Position numbers and translations under genes: made by a program
The notes under the pieces: generated by a model
The model's input: the letters and a program-made list of their open reading frames with translations, nothing else
What the model was told of the DNA's origin: nothing
The model's database searches: none
Part shown: positions 6,736 through 11,167 of the stretch, piece by piece
How the letters are laid out: the number at the start of each line of letters is the position of its first letter
Numbering within the stretch: position 1 is the stretch's first letter
Source of the DNA: Candidatus Zhuqueibacterota bacterium
Lineage (GTDB): Bacteria > Zhuqueibacterota > Zhuqueibacteria > Residuimicrobiales > Residuimicrobiaceae
Direction: 5' to 3'
Length of the DNA: 11,167 nt
NCBI GenBank assembly: GCA_016934435.1
Contig: JAFGSU010000089.1
Span: 1-11,167, forward strand

Positions 6736-8043
6736 ATGAAAAAATTTGCACTCATTTTCGTTTTGTTTGCAGTATGGTTGGTCGGTTGTCATCGTGAAAA
6801 AGCGATACCCCCTGAAGAACCGACTGTTTCGTGGATGGAATCGCGGTTATCGGAGCTGGAACGGAGGGAGGGTTATTTCAGGTATGGTGAAACCCTTGAC
6901 CGGGTCCTGTCGCGCGAGTTGGATGACCGCCATTTGATACAGGAGATCATTGCCGCATTTGCAGGCGTGTTCGATGTCCGGTATTTGCATGCGGGAAAGA
7001 AATATACCCTGCTCGCCGATACCGCGGGTGTTGTGCAAGGATTTGAATACAATCCCGATAAAGAACGTCTGGTGCGGGTGCTGCGTGATTCCACCGGCGT
7101 GATGCAGGCGCAGCTTTATAATAAGCCGTTGCTGGTTAAAATAAAATCCCTGCACGGTGTGTTGTACACCACCCTGTATGATGCCATCAAGGATTGCGGC
7201 GAAACCGACGAGTTGATAGTGGCTTTTAGCGACGTATTCCAGTGGGATATTGACTTTTTCACCGATCCGCGGGTCGGGGATGAGTTTGTGATGGCATACG
7301 AGAGCGTTTATGTATGTGATCCCACCTGTGCCGATAGTGTGGGCGACTGGGTGCGCTATGGTCGGGTTCTGGCGGGCGAATATCATTCATCGGAGAATCG
7401 GTACACGGCTGTCTATTTTCAAGGAAAGGACAAGGAAGGGGGGTATTATGATCTTGAGGGCAACTCGTTTCAAAAGACGTTTCTCAGATCACCACTGAAT
7501 TATCGCCGCATCAGCTCCCATTTTTCCGGCGCGCGTCGGCATCCTATCATGAAAACCGTTCGGCCGCATACCGGTATTGATTTTGCGGCGCCCGCGGGCA
7601 CGCCGGTCTCGGCCGCTGCCGATGGTATAATTATCGAAAAAGGCTATGATACCGGTATCGGCAATTACCTAAAAATTCGCCACAAGAACATCCACTTTGT
7701 CACCCTGTACGGCCATTTGCAGGCATTCGTGACGGGCATGGACAAGGGACAGACTGTAAAGCAGCGGGATATAATCGGGTACGTCGGCAGCACCGGCATT
7801 GCCACCGGTCCGCATCTGCATTATGCTTTTTATGAAAACGGCCGGGCCATTAATCCGTTGCGCATTAAAAACAGTTCCGGTGATCCCATTGCAGATGTCG
7901 ACCGGGCTGACTATGAGCGGGTGAAGGAGGAGATGCTGCTGCGTCTATCTGCAGCCAGAAGTATGAGTCGGGAACGGATGTATAGCCTGCATTTCCGCAA
8001 CAAATACGGGGTGGGTGTGGCCGGTTTACGGCAACCGAGATAA
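6736..8043 (+). CDS. M23 family peptidoglycan endopeptidase lipoprotein (MepM/Csd3-like)
   Basis: A 435-residue envelope protein that starts with a lipoprotein signal: charged MKK, a hydrophobic stretch, and lipobox LVGC with the lipidated Cys18. The following residue is His, not Asp, which fits outer-membrane sorting under the E. coli +2 rule. Residues about 50-130 resemble the OapA/LysM-like first domain, and about 133-230 the second domain, of MepM and Helicobacter Csd3. The second domain carries an unusual CDPTC insert (Cys194, Cys198). The M23 (LytM) domain spans about 258-375 with all zinc and catalytic residues: H278 and D282 in HTGID, H327 in YGHL, and H360/H362 in HLH. Active members cut peptide cross-links in peptidoglycan to allow wall growth or shape. 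The tail (about 376-435) is basic and rich in Arg and Lys. The start has only a weak GAG upstream. The gene ends one base before the stop of the convergent small gene. Confidence 0.9.
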   Translation: MKKFALIFVLFAVWLVGCHREKAIPPEEPTVSWMESRLSELERREGYFRYGETLDRVLSRELDDRHLIQEIIAAFAGVFDVRYLHAGKKYTLLADTAGVVQGFEYNPDKERLVRVLRDSTGVMQAQLYNKPLLVKIKSLHGVLYTTLYDAIKDCGETDELIVAFSDVFQWDIDFFTDPRVGDEFVMAYESVYVCDPTCADSVGDWVRYGRVLAGEYHSSENRYTAVYFQGKDKEGGYYDLEGNSFQKTFLRSPLNYRRISSHFSGARRHPIMKTVRPHTGIDFAAPAGTPVSAAADGIIIEKGYDTGIGNYLKIRHKNIHFVTLYGHLQAFVTGMDKGQTVKQRDIIGYVGSTGIATGPHLHYAFYENGRAINPLRIKNSSGDPIADVDRADYERVKEEMLLRLSAARSMSRERMYSLHFRNKYGVGVAGLRQPR

Positions 8044-8044
8044 T

Positions 8045-8260
8045 TCACAAACTGGATTTGGGTCGCCGCTGGCCGTATTGCAGGGCGCAGGGGGCATTTT
8101 TAGTGACGATCTGTTTTAACGCCTTGCAATAAAGGGCGGCAAAAGTGCGACAGCTGTTGGCGCCGTCGAGGTCGGCTTCCACGGGGAAAGCGGCGTGTTC
8201 GCAGCGCAGGTCACAAAATTTTATTCGGGCGGTGGTGACGCCGGCATTTTCATCTTTCAT
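8045..8260 (-). CDS. Small cysteine-rich protein of unknown function
   Basis: A 71-residue protein that I cannot assign to a named family. It has five cysteines arranged as C16-x3-C20, C37, C45 and C58 within the segments KFCDLRCEHAAF, NSCRTFAALYC and KNAPC, and a basic tail (QRRPKSSL). This spacing suggests a metal or iron-sulfur site or disulfides, which is inference. Support for it being real: codon use with many C/G third positions like the neighbouring genes, no overlap with any other gene, and exact packing between the M23 stop (one base away) and the divergent rlmH promoter. There is no Shine-Dalgarno sequence before the ATG. There is no signal peptide, so it is probably cytoplasmic. 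An A/T-rich element on the rlmH side could serve as its -10. It could still be a spurious reading frame, but the Cys pattern makes that less likely. Confidence 0.65.
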   Translation of the reverse strand: MKDENAGVTTARIKFCDLRCEHAAFPVEADLDGANSCRTFAALYCKALKQIVTKNAPCALQYGQRRPKSSL

Positions 8261-8276
8261 GGGTAGTCTGTGCTTT

Positions 8277-8282
8277 TATAAT
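8277..8282 (+). promoter_or_regulatory. Probable -10 element for rlmH
   Basis: A perfect TATAAT sits 27 bases before the rlmH ATG in the 49-base gap between the divergent small gene and rlmH. The -35 region at the right spacing (TTTCAT at 8255-8260) is a poor match, so the promoter is only partly supported. Its complement also offers a TATAAA on the other strand that could serve the leftward small gene. Confidence 0.4.
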
Positions 8283-8309
8283 GCCTTGAGTTAATAGAAT
8301 CCGGTTTCT

Positions 8310-8777
8310 ATGAAAATAGGTCTTATAACCGTCGGCAAGCCGACGGACCCTCATTATCATGCTTTATGCGAGGAATATGTGCGACGGATCAGGCATTACC
8401 TGCCCCTGCATTGGGAAATGGTTCGTCCGGTGCGGATAAAATCCATCTCCGATGCGGAGGCGCGAGCCCGTGAAGCCGAGCTTTTAAATGCTAAATTTTC
8501 TTCGCAGCAATGGGTTGTTGCATTGGATCGCAGCGGCGCCGAATTTGACAGCCGCACATTTGCTTCCTGGTTGCAGAAGCGATTGAATGACGGGAACAAA
8601 TCTTTAGCTTTTTTGATCGGTGGTCCCCTGGGACTGGACCGATCAATCGTGGAAAAAGCGGATCAAACCATTTCTTTATCGCGGTTAACCTTTGCGCATG
8701 AACTGGCCGCAGTGGTTTTACTGGAACAGATTTATCGCGCCTTCAATCTCCTGCACGGCGGCAAATATCACAAATAA
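8310..8777 (+). CDS. rlmH: 23S rRNA (pseudouridine1915-N3)-methyltransferase
   Basis: RlmH methylates N3 of pseudouridine 1915 in helix 69 of 23S rRNA on the assembled ribosome, using SAM. It is a small SPOUT enzyme acting as a homodimer. The 155-residue length is typical. Visible family features are the start KIGLITVGK, VVALDRSGAEFDS (69-81), the SAM-binding knot loop LIGGPLGLD (102-110), SLSRLTFAHEL (122-132), LLEQIYRAF (137-145), and the C-terminal YHK (153-155), which reaches the partner's active site. One oddity: position 134 is Ala where most homologues I know have Arg in the H-x-L-x-R-V segment. The upstream region has TATAAT but no clear Shine-Dalgarno sequence. The gene is monocistronic here, because the next gene is on the opposite strand. 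Confidence 0.95.
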   Translation: MKIGLITVGKPTDPHYHALCEEYVRRIRHYLPLHWEMVRPVRIKSISDAEARAREAELLNAKFSSQQWVVALDRSGAEFDSRTFASWLQKRLNDGNKSLAFLIGGPLGLDRSIVEKADQTISLSRLTFAHELAAVVLLEQIYRAFNLLHGGKYHK

Positions 8778-8801
8778 AAAGACCGTTTTGCATCAAAACG
8801 G
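8774..8801 (-). terminator. Intrinsic terminator for the leftward khpA transcript
   Basis: A perfect 8-bp stem, CCGTTTTG (8783-8790) and CAAAACGG (8794-8801), closes a 3-base loop. On the minus strand it is followed directly by a T-rich tail (TCTTTTTATTT), so it ends transcription coming from khpA, about 90 bases past its stop. On the plus strand there is no T-run after the hairpin, so it is a weaker stop for rlmH. Confidence 0.75.
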
Positions 8802-8811
8802 CCGATTGAAT

Positions 8812-8829
8812 ATGAACGGATTCATTTTT
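8812..8829 (+). terminator. Possible weak terminator for rlmH
   Basis: ATGAA (8812-8816) and TTCAT (8821-8825) form a 5-bp stem with a four-base loop, and the T-run continues to 8829. The stem is short and A/T-rich, so this is only suggestive. It lies 34 bases past the rlmH stop, just beyond the stronger hairpin oriented the other way. Confidence 0.25.
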
Positions 8830-8889
8830 CCGGGCAAGTCGTCTTAACTATATGCACTCCCTCTTTTAAATAGCAGGGCTGATGGATTT

Positions 8890-9120
8890 TTATTCTAAAA
8901 TTTCCAGTGTCGCATGTTTACCTGCTTTACGCGACACAGCACTTAAAAGAACGCGAATAGCATGGGCTGTTCTGCCGTTTTTGCCGATGACTTTTCCCAT
9001 ATCTGGTTGTGAGACGCGCAGTTCGTAAACGACCGTGGTTTCTCCATACACTTCGGACACTTTTACTTCGTCTGGATTGTCAACCAGATGTTTTACAATG
9101 TACTCTACGAATTCTTTCAT
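8890..9120 (-). CDS. khpA: KH-domain RNA-binding protein KhpA
   Basis: A 76-residue single-KH-domain protein of the KhpA (YlqC-like) family, small cytoplasmic RNA-binding proteins that often pair with KhpB/Jag and influence sRNA binding, cell division and growth in Gram-positive bacteria. The sequence fits end to end: MKEFVEYIVKHLVDNPDEV at the start, the RNA-binding GxxG loop as G46-KN-G49 in GKVIGKNGRTAHAIR, and a short C-terminal strand (KHATLEILE). Length is normal. A strong purine-rich site on the minus strand (AGGAAGGGG, plus-strand 9129-9137) lies eight bases before the ATG and fixes the start. In many genomes khpA sits between rpsP and rimM; here it stands alone between rlmH and groES. 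It has its own promoter at 9224-9252, a leader of roughly 97 bases, and a downstream hairpin terminator. Confidence 0.94.
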   Translation of the reverse strand: MKEFVEYIVKHLVDNPDEVKVSEVYGETTVVYELRVSQPDMGKVIGKNGRTAHAIRVLLSAVSRKAGKHATLEILE

Positions 9121-9223
9121 CGGTACTACCCCTTCCTGAAAGCGTTAGCAACAACAAATCATCTGATTATCTGGACAAACTCCTCCGAGTAACACACAAA
9201 AAGAGTGGAGTTAAGACAAATTA

Positions 9224-9252
9224 AATATATCCACTTACATTCTCAATGTCAA
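9224..9252 (-). promoter_or_regulatory. Sigma-70-type promoter for khpA
   Basis: Read on the minus strand, a perfect TTGACA (plus-strand 9247-9252) is followed after 17 bases by TATATT (plus-strand 9224-9229), one mismatch from TATAAT. Transcription would begin near 9217, giving a khpA leader of about 97 bases. The 35 bases between this -35 and that of groES are almost all A and T and could act as an UP-like element for both. Confidence 0.7.
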
Positions 9253-9287
9253 GTAAAAAATAAAGTTATAAAAAAATCAAAATTCAC

Positions 9288-9315
9288 TTGACATTTTCAA
9301 AAAAATGTGTATATT
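9288..9315 (+). promoter_or_regulatory. Sigma-70-type promoter for groES-groEL
   Basis: TTGACA (9288-9293) is followed after 16 bases by TATATT (9310-9315), one mismatch from consensus. Transcription should begin close to 9322, at the left edge of the CIRCE operator, so a bound repressor would cover the start site. This is a vegetative-type promoter with a repressor site, not a sigma-32-type heat-shock promoter. Confidence 0.75.
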
Positions 9316-9322
9316 TATATTG

Positions 9323-9349
9323 TTAGCACTCGATATAAATGAGTGCTAA
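9323..9349 (+). promoter_or_regulatory. CIRCE operator (HrcA binding site)
   Basis: TTAGCACTC (9323-9331) and GAGTGCTAA (9341-9349) form a perfect 9-base inverted repeat around a 9-base spacer, exactly the CIRCE consensus. HrcA binds it and represses groESL until heat or misfolded protein draws GroEL away from HrcA. Its place just after the -10 implies blocking of transcription initiation. hrcA itself is not in this window. Confidence 0.97.
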
Positions 9350-9398
9350 TAGTATTAATTATAAATAATAGGTTAAGTAAGAAAAAGGAGGTTCAACT

Positions 9399-9683
9399 AT
9401 GAACATTAAACCGTTGGCTGATCGTGTTGTGGTGCGGCCACATGAAGAAGAAGAAATGAAACAGGGAAGCATCATCATACCCGATACCGCCAAAGAAAAA
9501 CCGATGCAGGGTACCATCGTCGCCGTCGGTCCGGGCAAAATATCCGATTCCGGCAGCAAGATCGCCATGGAAGTTAAAGTGAACGACAAAGTGCTGTACG
9601 GCAAATATTCCGGCACCGAAGTGACCATCGACGGTGTTGATTATCTCATCATGCGTGAGAGCGATATTTTCGCTATTCTGTAA
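9399..9683 (+). CDS. groES: Co-chaperonin GroES (Hsp10)
   Basis: GroES forms the seven-subunit lid of the GroEL folding chamber in the cytoplasm. The 94-residue length is normal. Conserved parts are the start IKPLADRVVVRP, the mobile loop with the GroEL-contacting tripeptide III in GSIIIPDTAKEKP (about 23-35), GTIVAVGPGK (38-47), DKVLYGKYSGTEV (63-75), and the end LIMRESDIFAIL. The loop has Ser rather than the more usual Gly before the hydrophobic triplet. A strong AGGAGG (9386-9391) lies seven bases before the ATG. The leader carries the CIRCE element, so expression should follow heat-shock control through HrcA. groEL follows after 48 bases on the same transcript. Confidence 0.98.
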   Translation: MNIKPLADRVVVRPHEEEEMKQGSIIIPDTAKEKPMQGTIVAVGPGKISDSGSKIAMEVKVNDKVLYGKYSGTEVTIDGVDYLIMRESDIFAIL

Positions 9684-9731
9684 TTTCGCTGACATGAATC
9701 TAAAAATATTCCTTTAGGAGGTTATTGAATT

Positions 9732-11167
9732 ATGGCCAAGATTATTGAATTTGATGTTAATGCGCGCTCGGGTTTAAAAGTGGGCGTGGATAAATTGGCC
9801 CAGGCGGTCGGTGCGACCCTGGGACCAAAAGGACGCAATGTAGTGATTGATAAAAAATTCGGCGCTCCGACGGTGACCAAAGACGGCGTTACCGTAGCCA
9901 AAGAAATCGAACTGGAAGACCCGCTGGAGAATATGGGCGCCCAGATGGTGAAAGAAGTCGCATCCAAGACCAGCGATGTCGCCGGCGACGGCACCACCAC
10001 CGCCACGGTATTGGCGCAGGCTATTTTCCGCGAAGGTTTGAAGAACGTCACCGCCGGCTCCAATCCCATGGCCCTGAAACGCGGCATCGAGACAGGCGTT
10101 AAGACGGTCATCGATGAATTGAAAAAATTAAGCAAACCCATTCCCGGCAAAACCGAAATCTCCCAGGTCGGCGCCATCTCCGCCAATAACGACAAAGCCA
10201 TCGGCGACCTGATCGCCGAGGCCATGGAAAAAGTCGGCAAAGACGGCGTCATCACCGTGGAAGAGGCCAAGAGCACCGAAACCAATCTGGATTCGGTCGA
10301 CGGTATGCAGTTCGACCGCGGTTACATCTCGCCCTATTTTGTCACCAATCCCGATAATATGGAAGCGGTGCTGGAAGATGCCCTGATCCTGATTTATGAC
10401 AAAAAGATCAGCGCCATGAAGGACTTGCTGCCGATTCTGGAAAAAGTGGCCCAGATGGGCAAGCCGTTGATGATCATCGCCGAGGATATCGAGGGCGAAG
10501 CGCTGGCCACGCTGGTGGTCAATAAACTGCGCGGCACCCTGCGCGTGGCGGCGGTCAAGGCGCCGGGTTTCGGCGATCGTCGTAAAGCCATGCTGGAAGA
10601 TATTGCGGTTCTCACCGGCGGCCGGGTTATTTCCGAGGAGGTCGGATTTAAATTGGAAAACACCACCACCACCGATCTCGGCAAAGCCAAAACCGTCAAG
10701 ATCGATAAGGACAATACCACCATCATCGACGGCGCCGGCAAGACCGAGGACATCAAAGGCCGCATCGCCCAGATAAAGAAGCAGATCGAGACCTCCACGT
10801 CCGATTATGACAAAGAGAAACTGCAGGAACGGTTGGCCAAACTGGCCGGCGGCGTGGCGGTGCTCAATGTTGGCGCGGCCACCGAAGTGGAGATGAAGGA
10901 GAAAAAAGCGCGCGTCGAAGACGCCCTGCATGCCACCCGCGCCGCAGTGGAAGAGGGCATCATCCCGGGCGGCGGTGTCGCTTACCTGCGCGCTATCCCG
11001 GAATTGGAAAAACTGAAATTGGAAGGCGACGAAAAGATCGGCGTCGATATTCTCCGTCGCGTTCTGGAAGAGCCCATCCGGCTGATCGCCGAGAACGCCG
11101 GCTGGGAAGGCTCTATCGTGGTGCAGCGCGTGCGCGAGGGCGAAGGCGCTTTTGGTTTCAACGCCGA
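9732..11167 (+). CDS. groEL: Chaperonin GroEL (Hsp60), 3' partial
   Basis: About 478 codons of the roughly 545 expected are present; the frame is open to the right edge, so the C-terminal part of the equatorial domain is missing. GroEL is the ATP-driven double-ring folding chamber that works with GroES. Key parts visible are TLGPKGRNVVID (29-40), TKDGVTVAKEIELEDPLENMG (given here only as residues about 49-69), the ATP-binding GDGTTT with catalytic Asp86 (E. coli Asp87), the apical-domain segment DRGYISPYFVTN, KAPGFGDRRKAMLEDIAVLTGG region (about 276-297), and the ATPase Asp397 (E. coli Asp398) in RVEDALHATRAA, followed by PGGGVAYLRA. AGGAGG (9716-9721) sits ten bases before the ATG. It is co-transcribed with groES under the CIRCE-controlled promoter. 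A full-length antisense frame inside it is a shadow, not a gene. Confidence 0.98.
   Translation, partial: MAKIIEFDVNARSGLKVGVDKLAQAVGATLGPKGRNVVIDKKFGAPTVTKDGVTVAKEIELEDPLENMGAQMVKEVASKTSDVAGDGTTTATVLAQAIFREGLKNVTAGSNPMALKRGIETGVKTVIDELKKLSKPIPGKTEISQVGAISANNDKAIGDLIAEAMEKVGKDGVITVEEAKSTETNLDSVDGMQFDRGYISPYFVTNPDNMEAVLEDALILIYDKKISAMKDLLPILEKVAQMGKPLMIIAEDIEGEALATLVVNKLRGTLRVAAVKAPGFGDRRKAMLEDIAVLTGGRVISEEVGFKLENTTTTDLGKAKTVKIDKDNTTIIDGAGKTEDIKGRIAQIKKQIETSTSDYDKEKLQERLAKLAGGVAVLNVGAATEVEMKEKKARVEDALHATRAAVEEGIIPGGGVAYLRAIPELEKLKLEGDEKIGVDILRRVLEEPIRLIAENAGWEGSIVVQRVREGEGAFGFNA

Noticed and set aside
6246..6755. Leftward frame of 169 codons overlapping the second SDR and the M23 start
   Set aside because: Its downstream half is the SDR gene in another frame, and the upstream half is the A/T-rich intergenic gap. 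A frameshifted shadow.
6847..7386. Leftward frame of 179 codons antisense to the M23 peptidase
   Set aside because: The plus-strand gene is a clear MepM/Csd3-like protein; the antisense frame shows no domain.
10128..10931. Long leftward reading frame of 267 codons antisense to groEL
   Set aside because: groEL codes convincingly through this stretch on the other strand. The antisense product is rich in His, Gly and Phe as expected from complementing GC-rich codons, and it has no family features.

Overview
The window looks like chromosomal core sequence of a Gram-negative-type bacterium, most plausibly from the Fibrobacterota-Chlorobiota-Bacteroidota (FCB) neighbourhood such as a Calditrichota/KSB1-like lineage. 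This rests on the DUF2723 membrane protein being of the kind common in that group, the lipoprotein-type M23 peptidase, and start regions that mix strong Shine-Dalgarno sites (groES, groEL, khpA, purE) with SD-less starts. The taxonomic placement is inference. No rRNA, tRNA, CRISPR array, insertion sequence or phage gene was seen.

Left part (1-5585, all rightward): a tight five-gene run with gaps of 9 and 14 nt and overlaps of 13 and 4 nt. In order it holds the 3' part of a DUF2723 GT-C-type glycosyltransferase with a TPR-like tail (its start lies off the left edge), a flippase-like membrane protein of the LPG-synthase TM family, purE, an RmlD-type dTDP-4-dehydrorhamnose reductase, and a polyprenyl-phosphate-mannose synthase-like GT2 enzyme. 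Three of the five could form one pathway: the GT2 charges a polyprenyl phosphate with a sugar, the multi-spanning protein could move it across the membrane, and the DUF2723 enzyme could transfer it to a protein or glycan outside. purE is a purine gene carried along.

Middle (5586-8309): a second RmlD-family reductase faces the operon convergently. A divergent 191-bp gap containing a composite inverted repeat separates it from a rightward M23 peptidase lipoprotein (MepM/Csd3-like, all metal ligands present). Tail-to-tail with the peptidase lies a small unrecognised protein with five cysteines.

Right part (8310-11167): rlmH (23S rRNA pseudouridine methyltransferase), then leftward khpA (KH-domain RNA-binding protein) with its own promoter and a hairpin terminator. 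The divergent groES-groEL operon follows, with a consensus-like promoter and a perfect CIRCE operator for HrcA. groEL runs off the right edge after about 478 codons.

The most interesting lead is the putative lipid-linked sugar (possibly mannose) transfer module at the left. The rest is mainly well-known housekeeping genes.
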